Below are positions 1-11,699 of a stretch of 64,000 nucleotides of DNA, piece by piece. Position 1 is the first letter of the stretch; each line of letters begins with the position of its first letter. The translations under genes were made by a program, and so were the position numbers. The notes beneath the pieces were generated by a model that had not been told where the DNA came from, searched no databases, and saw only the letters and a program-made list of their open reading frames with translations. Source of the stretch: Adiantum capillus-veneris (taxonomy: Eukaryota; Streptophyta; Polypodiopsida; Polypodiales; Pteridaceae); assembly GCA_014529385.2 (NCBI GenBank), contig CM043965.1, positions 12,723,912 to 12,787,911 of the forward strand. Direction: 5' to 3'.

Positions 1-207
1 TTGCCTTTGAGGAAACAAGAAATTTACACTAGTTCTACTGTAATTAGCGGTAACATCTTCAAATTTTGACTTTAAGGCTGATAGAGGGAGAGCAATGGTG
101 AGAAGGGGAGAGAATAGAGAGAGGGGATGCAAGTTTAAATCACATCAGATAGATCTTTGAGGTCTTTAGGATTGTCCTTGTGAGATGAAAACAATTTTTT
201 TATATGG

Positions 208-346
208 AGTATGGGGTACCCAATCCAAAAATTTCCAAAAATCGTGGGATTAATTTGAAGTGGAAAAGCGAAGGGTTCACTTTGGAAGGAAAAAGGAAAG
301 GGAGAGGGAGCGCATGGCCACGAGTCAACAAGGTGTGTGTTGGGGT

Positions 347-388
<42 letters not shown>

Positions 389-877
389 CGTGCAAGGCAG
401 GCAAGCAAGGCGTGATAGGAGGGGATGGGCAGAGCCTACGCAGCCTGCTACATGCAGAGCGGAGGACAATTTTTTTTGTAATTAACAGTTAGCTATGTGT
501 GGGTGAGCTGGTGGACAGAGCAGGGGCCACACATAAGGTGAAGGTGATAAGTAGACGCAGAGGAGGTGCAGAGGTTGAACTCCAGAAGGGACGCAGTTGC
601 AGAAGTGGCACAAGCGAAAGGGGGGAGGAGGGGGTGTTATAGATATTTTTTTAAATTTAATATTCACAGTATTTGACAGCCGAGGGCAATCGTGGTTGTG
701 GTCTACAGCAATTCACTTTGCGTCATACCTTCCGCGCGCTCGTGTTCGACTCTCCAACTCCATTTTAGAGGGCGACCCCTCAATGGAGGGGTGGGTATGA
801 GAGGTTGGATTCTAAGGAATCTTGAGATGAATGAATAAATAGAGGAAGCTGCCAGTAGTAGTGGGTGAGCAAGTAGT
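208..877. other. Insertion present only in family D copy 1
   Basis: Copy 2 joins atggagt directly to gtgggcgaacaaag, whereas copy 1 carries about 670 extra bases at this point. The extra segment contains a 39-G run and ends beside a perfect 18-bp tandem duplication (854-871 and 872-889). No terminal inverted repeats or coding sequence are seen. It could be an insertion in copy 1 or a deletion in copy 2. Confidence 0.5.
350..388 (+). repeat. Poly-G tract (39 G)
   Basis: Uninterrupted run of 39 guanines. It produces the poly-Gly and poly-Pro open frames across 135-485, which are artefacts. Confidence 0.97.
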
Positions 878-2923
878 AGTGGGTGAGCAAAGACTTAAAA
901 ACCATAAAAAGAGAAATGGTTTTTTTTTAATGGGTAAAATAAATTAAAGGTGGTCGGAAGTTTTGAACCTCCACGAGGAGAGAGGGATCGCAAGGAGAGA
1001 GAGTCGACAGCGGATGCCACCAGAGAGTAGAGTAAGCTAGAGCCCAGCGAGAGGGCTGAGGGTGAGATGTGTGGTGTGTGTGCATCCTCCCATGAGGAGG
1101 GTAAGCTACCCTAGGTGTAACACACATGTACAGAGAGAGAGGGAAACGGTAGGATGTAGTGCTATTGAGAGATGGAGAGAGATAGTAGAGGAAAGAGGGA
1201 GGTCGCAAGAATATTGAGGGGAGATCGTGAGGAGAAGGGAAGCCCATCATGCGTGTGTGCTAAGAGCCGCCGAGAGGGAGAAGGGAGAGATTGTAGGATA
1301 GTCAAGATTAATTGATGTAGCACAGAAGAGGAGAGAATGGAGGAGGCTGGCGCCAATTCCCAATGTGTATGGGGCTGCCTCATATGCAGAATAGTAGAAA
1401 GATAGAGATACAAATATCCAGAATGGGCGTACAGAGAAAGATTGATTGCATGCAAAAGATTATAGAGTGAGTGCATGTGTGTGTGATTGCAATCCTTTGA
1501 GTGTTAACATTATCATCAAGTGTTTGTATGAGATTTCAATAGAGAGAGAAAGAATGGTTCTGTTGTGGTGCTAATTTAGAGCAGGAAAGAGAGTAAGAGG
1601 GAGATCGATTGCACATGGTTGTGATTGCACTACTGCATGGTTCTGTGTATGATAGTGAATGAATGCCTATGTTTTTAGGAAAAATATAGAGTGTGTGTGA
1701 GAGAGATAAAGAGAGAGAGAGATCGATACCATATGTGTGTGTTTGTATCATTGCTTGCATCAATGATTGTGAGTGTGTATGCTAGTGTGTAGTATGTGTG
1801 TAAGAGACAGGAAGATTGCATAAATGTGATCACAAAGTAGAGAAAGAAACACAGTAGGAGAGAAGGAGAGTTTATGTATGTATTTAGCATGTTTTGATGT
1901 GTGTATGGGAAAGTGAGTGATTGAATAATGATTGTGTGTATACGTAGAAGCAAGTAAGTAGAGAGAGATAGTAAGAGAGAAGATAATTAGCTACCAAGGC
2001 TAGTTGATAGCGTCGATCAAAGAGGGTGAAAGGGAGAAGTCAATAGTAGGTTACTGTGATAGAGAAATTAGGAGAGTTAAAGAGAGAGAGGGAGAGAATA
2101 GCGCAAAAGCTTTAGCATGTGTGTCTGTGAACTCTAGTGTGTGTGAGAGAGAGTACTAGAGGAAATGTATGAGCCTATGAAGGCCGCATCAGTAGACACC
2201 AAATTGAAAGTTAAGGCGGATAATCAAACAAGAGCTAGCATAGACAAGCAAAGTGAAAAGAAGCCAAGCTATGGAGCAGTGAGGTCGTGAGATGATCGAA
2301 AGAAAATTGTAAAAAGAAGATTCAAAGCAGTAAAAGATTGGTCAATATTTTCAAATTTAATTACAATTTTAAAATTACGCAATAAACAATGAAATTTGAA
2401 TATTAAGCATGAAATGTGGAGCATAAATATACTTGCATATGTTTATGACTTGCATTATTCACAGCTTGCTAAAGATTTTAAATTGAGAAAATAATACATA
2501 TGAGAAGCATTGGGATTGGAAAAATTTTCCAAACCTAGAACATTTGAATAAATAAATTACAAATTTCATCAATTTATTGTGTCAAGGACAAGTGTATTGG
2601 GAAAGTGAGAGTGAATTTTGATTGTGATAAGTAAAAATATTGTTCTTATTGATTCTCAAGTTCATATGTCAGTTTGAAAGTTCAATTGGGTGTTTATGAT
2701 TGTTGTGATAAATAAATGTTTTTGAAACGAGACATTGAGATATTAATATATATGATCTTTGCCAGTGTGTATGTCACAAAGAGATGTTTGTAAAACTGGA
2801 GTTTTCAATGCATTACCTTGTGTTTTGCACTTGGTTTTAGTAGATTTGAGAACGCATATTGGGTTTTAGAGTAAATTAGATATAGTTGGACTACGTTAGT
2901 AAGACTTGGAAGGCATAGTCATT

Positions 2924-2945
2924 TTTGGTGCGTCTGTCGGGAACC
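2924..2945 (+). promoter_or_regulatory. Primer-binding-site-like sequence after family D
   Basis: The text tttggtgcgtctgtcgggaa lies three bases after the CA end of family D. It resembles the TTGGTGCCGTCTGTGGGAA type of gypsy primer-binding site. The match is imperfect, and the supporting 5' LTR start is outside the window. Confidence 0.4.
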
Positions 2946-3204
2946 AGCGAGGTCGGGAACCAGCGAGCTGCAGCTAGAGCTACGGGGCATTTCGGTGCAT
3001 ATACTTTGCATGCTGGTACCCAAGGTTTGTTATTTTGAGAGAATAATTGAGAACATGAACTTATATCTAAGTAGTATCTTTGTTCTAATTTCAAATTCGA
3101 GAGAGGCGATGTGTTTGTAATAGAGCAAGGAGAGGTAATCTTTTAAGCTTTGGGAGAGCCTAGTGGATAGAATTTTCAAGCTTAGGACTCTAGTATTATA
3201 TAAG
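2946..3204. other. Spacer between family D and element A
   Basis: AT-rich sequence with no supported gene. The 10-bp phrase cgggaaccag is repeated at 2938 and 2953. It ends in ataag (3200-3204), the left target duplication of element A. The pre-insertion sequence therefore continues at 31224. Confidence 0.6.
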
Positions 3205-4103
3205 TGTTAGCAGCAAGCTAACTCGGATACCATTTTTTGAAGCTCTTTTTGTAAAAACATTTATTATTTTGATGAATCGGGAATATTGTAACTCTTATTT
3301 TTTGGATAAACTTTGTAATTGATGAGCCGGGGCTACAAGCTTCCAAATTGTATCAACCTGTCTTTAATTAGAGCTCCCAAATTATTAGTTTTGACCACCA
3401 AAAACCTTGGCTGAGGTATAAAAGCCAATTTTTGTAAGCTATTTTTAAGTTTTGGATAATGAAATACACAGCATGAGCTAACGGCGCTCACTTCTCTCCT
3501 TCTTGCGCTTCCTACTTCCTCCCCACTTGTCACATTGCAGTCACGTTTGTTGCATTGCAACTGTAGGTAAGAGCTCTATGCATTGACATAAGCATTTCAC
3601 AGTATTTCGTAGATTTTGGCATTGCCGATTCGTGGCCTAATCTCATCATAAGTAAGAATTTAGACTTCAAAATCAAAAAGGTATTGGAGCATCATTGCTA
3701 AGCATTTAGGTGCATTCTGGGTTGAAAACGATTGGTTCAAAAATCCATTGTTGTTAATAATCACGATTTTTTCACTTGACCTAAAGTGAGATTTGAGACC
3801 ATAAGCATGTGTGCTTAGGTCTTATAAACTTGTCCTAGATGTTTCGTATCGTTTGGATGTCATTTGATGCTGTAACGGATGTGATTTGTTTGCCGATGAG
3901 CGACTACCTTTTGGTGATTTCAGTCATTTGAGTGTAGCTTGAGTTAGATGCGAGTTGTTTGTTGTACTCCAAGATATTGACAACCTCTTGTAGCCTCTAT
4001 GCACTAGTCGAGTCAGCTTCGTCCCATGGATTGACAATATTCTATTCGTGGTTCTCGCTACATCTACAATAAAATAGGAGTGAGGTTAGACACCCATCCC
4101 ACA
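3205..4103 (+). repeat. Element A 5' LTR
   Basis: 899 bp with TG...CA ends, paired with 30318-31218. Over the first 140 bp I count roughly 18 differences from the 3' LTR (about 13 percent), so this is an old insertion. It contains a TATA box at 3417 and a degenerate copy of the element's palindrome near 3753. Confidence 0.93.
3417..3424 (+). promoter_or_regulatory. LTR TATA box
   Basis: TATAAAAG within ggtataaaagcc, conserved at the matching place in the 3' LTR (30530-30537). Conservation between otherwise diverged LTRs supports a core promoter role. Confidence 0.65.
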
Positions 4104-4105
4104 TA

Positions 4106-4123
4106 TGACGCCTTTGCTGGGGA
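4106..4123 (+). promoter_or_regulatory. Element A primer-binding site
   Basis: tgacgcctttgctgggga starts two bases after the 5' LTR. It resembles the TGGCGCCGTTGCCGGGGA primer-binding sites common in plant gypsy elements. Three or four mismatches fit the element's age. Confidence 0.7.
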
Positions 4124-5449
4124 TTGAAGAGACCTAAACTAGGGAAGGACACGAGTGTCTTTCGAAGTTATCCTTTAACTTTCTCTAGGATCTCCTAAAT
4201 AGTCAAAACTTTCCTTTTACAACCACATAGCTTACGATTGTTGTCTTTTGTTGTGTAGAGGTAGCTTGGAAGTGATCGTACTTGCTGAGTGCCTTTAGGA
4301 TTGTAGGATTGTAGATTAATATTAGGATTTGGAGAATTATTGAAAGGCGAGACAAGTCTTAAGATCAAGGTTCTGAAAACCGTAAAAAACAAAAAAACGA
4401 GTGTTTGTGGACACTTACCACAATCCCAATGCAATAGAACCTAGGAGTAGGGTAAGTAGAATCCGAGGTGGATTTCAAGACATTGCTCTCTGCAAAAGAA
4501 TCATTTATGAGTTGTTATGTGAAGTTGCAGAATTTCAAGTCTACGACTAGAAATAGCACTAGAAGACTATGAACTACTCAATCCGACTAGAGAATACAGT
4601 TTAAAAGTTGTAAGAACATAGTGGGTAAGCTCAAGGACACATTGATGTAAAAATTTCAAGAGTTTGCAAAAACTCAAATTATTTACTTTTTCTTGACATT
4701 TTAGGCCAAATTAAAGTTTGACTTGACTCAGAGGCTTAAAATAGCTCATGAAAAGAGTGTCCAAGAAAAAAGTTCAAATAAGTGTTAAGCCTAAAGTAAC
4801 TAATCATGATTATCTACTTTCAGCTCAAAACTGACCAAGGTTGATACCAGAGACTCTATGCATGTGTACAAACAAATTTTGTAAAGTACCATAGAATTTG
4901 TATCACCAAACTGACCAAAAACTGGGTAAAAACTAAATTCTATACCAAATTTCAAGAACTTGAGTGTAAACTGGGAATCTTTTATTCAAACCAAGTGAAA
5001 CTTGACTCATAGTCTTATATTGATGTGATAAACATGTGTACATGCTCAATTGATAAAAAAGATGCAAAAATTTACCACCTGTAAATAATCGCAATTATTT
5101 ACATTTGTCTCATTTCTCAACTTTTTTGACCAAGTCAGCATACCACTAGCTTTAGCATGTTTATACTAAGCCCACAAATCAAATTTGGTAAGATTTGGAT
5201 CATTGGGTTGAAAATTGTGGCCAAGTTTGCAAAGTCAGTCTGCGGACACAAAATTGAGGACCATTTAAACAAAAATTATCCAAACTTGATGAAACTTGGC
5301 TAGGGAGCTTATGTTAAGCTGCTTAACAAATCTATGTGAATATTGGGACAAAAACTTGCATATAAATAGCTGGAGTAAATAATCGCGATTATTTACATCT
5401 GCTAAAAAAATTGATATTCTTGCACATTTGAGTATACCACAAGGTCAAG

Positions 5450-5523
5450 TGTCATAATAATCAATATCTAATTCTCCTAAATGATTTTCTCATATTAAAC
5501 TGATCATTTAATGTGGGGAAGGC
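5450..5523 (+). repeat. Element B 5' LTR stub
   Basis: The first 74 bp match the start of the 3' LTR (6952-7025) with two substitutions. Identity stops at gtggggaaggc, where integrase sequence begins. This marks the deletion junction. Confidence 0.92.
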
Positions 5524-5524
5524 C

Positions 5525-6594
5525 ATGGATTTTATCTTTGGATTGCCTAAGTCTATCCATGGGAATACGGGAATATGGACGATAGTAGACAGGTTTATCT
5601 TTATACCTGTCAAAAAGACTATCAAAGCCCATCAAATGGCAACCCTCTTTATTTCACAAATTTTCAAGTACCATGGCTTGCCCATGTCCATAGTGTCGGA
5701 TAGAGATCCTAGAATGACCAGTCGTTTCTGGAAGGGTCTCTTTGAGAATTTAGGAACAAGGCTAAACTTCTCTTCGGCCTATCATCCACAAACTGATGGC
5801 CAAAGTGAAATAGCTAACCTAACCATTCTCGATCTACTAAGAGCCTATGTAACGGAAGTAGATCAAAGATCCCAATGGGAGAAGTACTTACCCTTAGTGG
5901 AGTATGCTTACAATAACACTGTACATACTTCGACAGGAAAAGCACCTTTCGAGGTAATTGAGGGAAGATCAAAAAGTCCCTTGCTACTTAAGGTACATGG
6001 GAAGATCTTCGCTACAGATGAGTATAGCCGAGACCTACAAGAATCTTTCCAAAAGATTAAGGATGCTATCTCTATCTCACAACAAAGGCAAAAGGCTGCT
6101 GCTGACAAGCACAGAAGAGCCCAAGCCTTTAAAGAAAACGATTGGGTCTTGTTAAAGTTTCCCAAGGCTCGATTAAGGCACACAACGGGCAAGAATCCTA
6201 CGGGTCACCAAAAGTACTATGCTAAAGTAGCAAAAAGGTACTATGGTCCCTTTCAGATTCTTAGGCCAATCAATGAGATGGCCTATCAACTCAAGTTGCC
6301 CAATCATTGGCTCATACACAATGCTTTTCATGTGAGCCTATTAAAGCCTTACAAAGGAGAGCCACCTCAAGAACCAACTATTGAAGACCCACCGGAGATC
6401 GAGGACCAAGAAGAGGTGCTGCAGCCCGAGTCCATTCTCCAACATGAAGACAAGGTACTAAGAGGCGGTAAGACTATCCGACAATATCTTATTAAGTTTA
6501 AGAATTATCCTTTTGAAGATGCTAGATAGATGCAAGGCATACAATTAAAGGATAACCTAAACCTTGTCAATGCTTACAATGCTTCCCAAGAGTA
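5525..6594 (+). pseudogene. Element B integrase with C-terminal chromodomain
   Basis: The core begins MDFIFGLPKS. It contains the second catalytic Asp in SDRDPR, the catalytic Glu in GQSEIA and the usual LLKPYKG region. Near residues 300-335 lies a chromodomain-like stretch (ESILQHEDKVLRGG, QYLIKFKNYP). The frame stops at 6527-6529 (TAG) where a chromodomain normally has Trp; similar coding continues to about 6594. An open frame also exists from a GTG at 5513, but those residues come from LTR. The N-terminal zinc module and earlier pol domains are deleted. The chromodomain places the element with chromoviruses. It is not functional. Confidence 0.88.
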
Positions 6595-6951
6595 AGCAAA
6601 TGTACAAAATGTTAAAAATGAACAAAATTTTTGTCTTATAAGACTCTCTTTTTCTTTATTTGTGCACAAAAATGAAGTAGTATGCATGCTTAGATCAAGT
6701 TTGCGGAGACGACGTCTCCCAAACACCAAGTAGAGCTTGTCACTCTACTATGGAAGATTGATAGGACTAATGTGCAGACATGCTTGCGGCAGCCTCAGGC
6801 TCTCAAGCGCCAAATGGACTAGTCATCCATTGTGGAATGATGTCATAGGGTAACATAGGGATCCTCTACCCGCTAAGAAAAGGACTCATGAACATGCTTT
6901 ATCTTCTCTACACCATAGTTGAGGACGACTATGATTTCAAGAGAGAGGTAA
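6595..6951 (+). other. Element B 3' untranslated region
   Basis: Non-coding. It contains the 13-bp perfect palindrome GAGACGACGTCTC at 6707-6719 and ends in a purine-rich stretch (caagagagaggtaa, 6938-6951) that serves as a plausible polypurine tract. Confidence 0.6.
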
Positions 6952-8533
6952 TGTCATAATAATCAATATCTAATTCTCCTAAATTATTTTCTCATTTTAA
7001 ACTGATCATTTAATGTGGGGAAGGCGAGGGGAGAAAAAGCTAGAATATTGGTTAAGCTAGCAGACCGGCCACAGTAGGGATCCAAAGGAGGGAAAATAGG
7101 GATCCAAAGGGGGGGCCATCTGCACAAGAGCCATGTGCAACAATGGGCTAAAAAGACCCTAAGGTTCAGCCCATTAAGACTTCCAAAATTCAAAGGTTGT
7201 GTCCAAAGGTCAACCCTAGGGAAAATTGGATGCTTTGTGTGTGCCCTAAAAGTCTTTGCACATCCCTACATGGGAGGGGGCGAGCCCTAAAGATATGGGA
7301 TGAGAGAGAAAGCCACACACACACACACACAGGCTCCCTTTACACAAAGGGAATGAGGGACACATGTCAGCTCTCTAGGCCAGATGTCCACAAGGTGTGC
7401 CCAATTTCTATTGGATGACCCTTGAAGTGGACCAATGAAAATTAAGCTAGAGTAAATCTAGTTTAATTAATTTAAAAACATTTAATAAAATAAACCAATG
7501 AGAATTAAGTCTCTTAGAAGACTATCGGGCAGTCTCCCAAGGGGTCCAATGAGCATTCAAGAGCCCCATGGCTTGCCTGATTCCTATTGGCCAGGAGGCA
7601 AAGGGGTCCAATGAGAGTTTAGTTTAATTATTTAATTACCTAAAGCTCTCACAAAAGGGGAAAGGGGGACACATGTCAGAAGGCTATCACTTATGCTGCT
7701 TAATTGTAATTGGCTTGACTTGGGGAGGGCCAATGAGGCTTCAGGAAGAGCATTTAGCAAGAGGGCTCGCCCAAGAGAGAGAGGGGGCTGATTTTTTCAA
7801 GGCATTATCACAGACACACTCACACAAGCTCATGTGTGAAGAAAGAGAAGACTATCTCTTCCCAAGCTTTAATGGAGAACTCATCACCTACTCCAAGCTT
7901 GTGAGATAGAAGCCTACATCAACACTCTCTTGGCATGTGGATTCAAATCCAACCAAGAGGCAAGCTTCAATGCATGCTCATCTCCTCTACCAAGCTAATT
8001 ACTAAGCTAAGCTATGCTACATATGAGTGATTATGTGAGGAGATGTATATCTTTCTCGTAAGATACTACTTCTTCCTCTCAATCTACTCTCATACCCTGC
8101 TAGCTCTCACCATCTTCAAAGGTGTGTGAGGTCTTGGGTCTGAGAACGGGGATAATTCAAGTTGTGTTTGTTAAGTGTTTTTCTTAGTGCATGAAGTTTC
8201 CATCTTCATTGCACTAGCTAGTCTTGAAGGAACACAAAGAATTGTATTGTACAATGTCTCTCTTGATGGGAGAAACCATAATACAAAGCCTTTTGGAGGG
8301 GGGACCGGCTCCATGAAAATCCGGTCCTCAACTATTGTCAATAGCTTAATTGCTCTCTCTTTTGAAAGTATTGTCGATGCTATCTAACTAGGTGTTATGC
8401 TTTTTGTTGCTCTCTCCACCCAAGCACTCTTGTAATTCTCATTAGGAATCTACTCTAATGAAATGCCCACTATGTTCATGCTAATTTCCGCTACACATAA
8501 GTTATTAGGCCATTAAATGTTACATCAATCACA
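6952..8533 (+). repeat. Element B 3' LTR
   Basis: 1582 bp from TGTCATAATAATC to ATCAATCACA. It contains an (AC)n run at about 7314-7331 and no recognisable coding sequence. The right end is fixed by the tcaag duplication. Confidence 0.9.
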
Positions 8534-8945
8534 TCAAGTAGACCTCACAAATCAATTTTGGAGAAATTTGGATCACAAAAGTGAGACTTAAGCTAGATTC
8601 TTGAAAACTGAGTCTGTGGATAGGAAACAATTGATAAACTTGAACAAATTTTGTCCAAACTTAGTGAAACTTGTAAAGAGACGTGAACTCGTTGCATACT
8701 TTGCAAATCAAGTAAAAAAGTGTAAAAAATTGACAAAAGTAAGTAATCATGATTATTTATTACTATTGCTACACAGAGACACCATTTTTTACTTTTAAAC
8801 TTGTACAGTGTTAGACCAACATAATACAAGGCCATCGGGCAATTTTGGGTTCAATCGGATCCAAATTGGTACATGCTCACTCAGTTTACAGGTTGCAGAT
8901 TAGTCCTTTTTCTTTTTGCAAAAGTAGACTTTGAAAGTCTCAACT

Positions 8946-9409
8946 CATTAGGAAGAGGATGGGGTGTAGGAGGGCCTCTTTATTTGGCATGAGCTTATGG
9001 ACGTGATTAACATTTTGACGAATAGGTGTATGCCATGTGTGCAAGAATGGTGGGTGTGTAAGAGATGTGTAAGAGTGGTCAAAGGATGCACTTTTCCCTT
9101 CAAAAAGGAGTGGACAGTTTTATGCTTTTCGGCATTTCATAACTCCCGCATATGACCTACGATTTGAACGGAGGCCATAGATCTGCAATCTACGCATCGA
9201 GCTCTTTCCAAACATATGCTACATGATATGGTTTTAACCGCTAGATTTTAAATTCCATTTTGGGGGGAAAATTTGAATTCAAATAAACTAGCCATTGTGC
9301 ATGTTTGAATTCAAAAGATGTCCTTTGATTACTTTCTTAATACAAAAGGTTTGACTTCCTTAAACTGCAAAATAAAGAGGCCCTCCTAGACCCCATTCTC
9401 TTCCTAATG
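8946..9409. mobile_element. 464-bp TIR element (MITE-like), copy 1
   Basis: Terminal inverted repeats of about 44 bp. The left end begins CATTAGGAAGAGGATGGGG and the right end is its complement, ending ATTCTCTTCCTAATG. There is no coding frame. A second copy in the opposite orientation lies at 41118-41578. Target duplication here is unclear. It is inserted in element A's leader. Confidence 0.88.
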
Positions 9410-9641
9410 TGCTGACTCACCAAGCTTAATTTGAAGTGATACACATAGACCAGTCATAATAGTTAGCAAAAATTGTACAGTCTTTGTGAAAGAATAGCTA
9501 ACTTGATTGAAATTGATACAAGAATCAGGTTGCAGACAAGGAATTGAAAGCTTGACAGAAGTTGCAATTAGGTCAAGTGGAAGACATTGACAACACGTCA
9601 AATAAACGATAAGTACTCTATCCAGGGCTTCATAAGTCTAT

Positions 9642-10531
9642 ATGAACCTTAGGTCTGGTCGTGTACTAGCAAACCAAGGCATATTTGGAGAGACCGCTAG
9701 TAGAGTATCCACCAAAGAAAGTGTGAACCAAGGAGATCACTTGCAAACTATTTTTGAAGAAGTCTCAGACACTTTTTCAGAATCAACATCTGAAATGTCT
9801 TCTTATTCGACTCATTCAGAAACCGGAACGACAATGCGATATAGGCACATACTCTCTTTTTATAAGACTAATCACCATGGAGCTCAGGTTTACTTGGATC
9901 ATAATGAAGAGTATGCCATTTGTATTAACCACCATGAGATAGAGTTTGAAGAGGAAATTAGGGCAAAGAAACAAGAAAAAATATACATGGATAAAAATGG
10001 CACTCAGTATGTACAAGTTGAAAACCTTGATGTGATAGACAAATGGGGGTTAGAGGTAAATACCATAATTCCAGATATGGTAGCAAGAGAAGGACCACCT
10101 ATCTTAGAATTTGAGGGATACAATCAAGTAGATTTGAAGCCTTTAAAACGACTTAGCACTAATAATCCTAGGATCGGAGTCTATTGTTGGGAGGATAGAA
10201 ATGTCAAAGATCTCCTATGGACTTCTCATGCCAAATCAAGACAGCTAACTCCATGAAGATCATCTATATCCTCAAAATCAAAGAGAAGGGATCAACAGAT
10301 CTACCAACCTACCTGTTCAGAGATTGTTATAACAATAACTTTGCTATGACGACTCTTGAAGAGGTGGAACAAACCAAATACCAAGGGTACTCTATAAGGG
10401 ATTGTATATTGGGCCAAGGACCAGAAACTACTCCACGAGAAGAACTCCAAGAGAGATCTTTTGAGGGTAATGTTAAGAAACCAAAAACTACCTCATCACA
10501 AAGAAAACCCGGTGACACTAAAGCTACATGA
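9642..10531 (+). pseudogene. Element A gag N-terminal region
   Basis: An open frame of 204 codons begins MNLRSGRVLANQG, an opening that resembles many plant gypsy Gag starts. Acidic, Ser-rich sequence follows. A second frame (10217-10531, 104 codons) continues with similar composition in a shifted frame, so a frameshift near 10240 is likely. No catalytic motif. It lies directly upstream of the gag capsid domain and would encode the N-terminal part of the same polyprotein. Confidence 0.6.
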
Positions 10532-10580
10532 GTCACTATTTCCAACAAACTGGTTTGAAGGATTCAGAACATGACCAACT

Positions 10581-11261
10581 GTGAGGAGACCGGGAGTTGA
10601 ACCAAATAGACGTGTCAGACTAACTAATTTTCAAAAATGGGCCAGAAAATACAGTGGATCAAGAGATCCATATGACCACTTAGCAAGCTTTAAACAAATG
10701 CTAAGAGCAGAACGCATATTTGATTTCCATGCTCAATTCGAGGGATTTGGAATGACATTAGAAGGGAAAGCACTAACATGGTTCCAAAACACTCCACCAA
10801 GATCAATTATGGACCTAAACACATTAGCTAAAGAATTTGTAGCTGCACGTTCCAAAACGGGAATCAAACACAATACGGTAGCTCAAATCTCTAGCTTCAA
10901 AGAGAAACAAGGTGAGTTTGTTAGGGATTGTGCAACTAGAATGAAGCAATACATTGCAAGATGCCCAAAGCTAGAGATACCTGCAGAAGAGATACTAGTA
11001 CCATTGTTTCTAGAGGGACTGCTAAACAAAGAACTTCATGCTGTACTATATAGCAAGAAGCATATGACCTTAAAAGAGTGTGTGCTAGATGCTATCGACT
11101 TAAGAGACAATTGTAATATTTTTAACAAAGGAGATGTCCCTAAGCATAACCAAAGCAAGAAAATAGCATCCACCAAACCAACACAAGTGGGAACGACTGC
11201 TGCAGCTCTGCTTTCAGCCATAGAAGACATGCTCAAAAGGATGAATGACATGATGCATTAG
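10581..11261 (+). pseudogene. Element A Gag capsid domain (retrotransposon gag family)
   Basis: 226 codons with the plant retrotransposon gag signature: FQKWARKYSG, the FEGFGMTLEGKALTWF region, FKEKQGEFVRDCATRMKQYI, and LVPLFLEGLLNKELHAVL. This is the capsid-forming part of Gag. The frame ends at a TAG supplied by the inserted foldback element (11256-11699). Downstream of the insertion the same frame resumes at aataacatgcaaaaagcacc. The ATG at 10581 is the first in the open frame, not necessarily the true start. Confidence 0.85.
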
Positions 11262-11699
11262 GTGAAATTTGGACTCACAAAGGGGCCCTTTAAGGATTTT
11301 GACTTTACCTCTCTCTACCAAAACGGATGCACGGATAAATTTTTGCAAACAAACTCCAAAGCTGGCGGAGATTTGACAGTTAGAATGTCTTCTTCAAGCT
11401 CTATCTACTGATATATAGCACGCCATGAGATTCCTCATATTTTAGAAGATATTGTTTTTAAAATTCACTTAGATTCCAACAGAGTTGTCACATCATAAAA
11501 AAGAATCTTCTAAAATATGAGGAATCTCATGGCGTGCTATATCACAGTAGATAGAGCTTGAAGAGGACATTCAAATTGTCAAACCTCCGTCAAGTTTGGA
11601 GTTTGTTTGCAAAAATTTATCCATGCGCCCGTTTTGGTAGAGAGAGGTAAAGTCAAACTACTTAAAGGGCCTCTTTGTGAGTCCAAATTTCACCTAATG
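11256..11699. mobile_element. 444-bp foldback element in gag
   Basis: Two arms of about 195 bp (11256-11450 and 11505-11699) are near-perfect inverted repeats around a 54-bp loop. Ends are CATTAGGTGAAATTTGGACT and its complement. It interrupts gag: left flank gacatgatg and right flank aataacatg rejoin in frame. No coding capacity. Its outermost seven bases match those of the element at 8946. Confidence 0.93.

Larger units (their letters stand above)
1..2921 (+). repeat. Family D repeat, copy 1 (candidate 5' LTR of outermost element)
   Basis: AG-rich, low-complexity-like DNA with short GA and TG runs. It matches 40674-43507 over nearly its whole length. Both copies share the opening text ttgcctttgagg and the closing text ggcatagtca. 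A shorter inverted copy of the last 400 bp lies at about 51453-51853. The repeat ends in CA and is followed at once by a primer-binding-site-like sequence, so a long LTR is plausible. The left end lies at or beyond the window edge and cannot be seen. No coding potential is recognised; open frames here are Ser/Leu-rich readings of GA tracts. Confidence 0.7.
5450..8533 (+). mobile_element. Element B: internally deleted chromovirus (Ty3/gypsy)
   Basis: Flanked by tcaag at 5445-5449 and 8534-8538, a perfect 5-bp duplication. It consists of a 74-bp stub of the 5' LTR, the second half of an integrase with a chromodomain, a short 3' untranslated region and a full 1582-bp 3' LTR. The rest of the 5' LTR, gag, protease, RT and RNase H are gone. 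It sits inside the palindrome-unit array of element A. Confidence 0.93.
4124..9641 (+). repeat. Element A 5' leader with palindrome-bearing tandem units
   Basis: The leader before gag holds four degenerate units of about 280 bp. Each carries a 22-bp palindrome whose half-site is GTAAATAATCG. Copies are at about 4795, 5081-5102, 5375-5396 (perfect) and 8742-8763. Removing the nested chromovirus puts the last one 278 bp after the third. The units also share phrases such as agcccacaaatcaaatttggt and aaacttgatgaaacttg. No coding frame is supported. A matching array lies at 26054-26596. Confidence 0.8.

Noticed and set aside
135-485. Poly-Pro and poly-Gly frames
   Set aside because: Created by the 39-G homopolymer.
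11256-11699. Tc1/mariner-type TA duplication for CATTAGG elements
   Set aside because: The empty site in family D copy 1 has no TA at the insertion point, so the outer CATTA belongs to the element.
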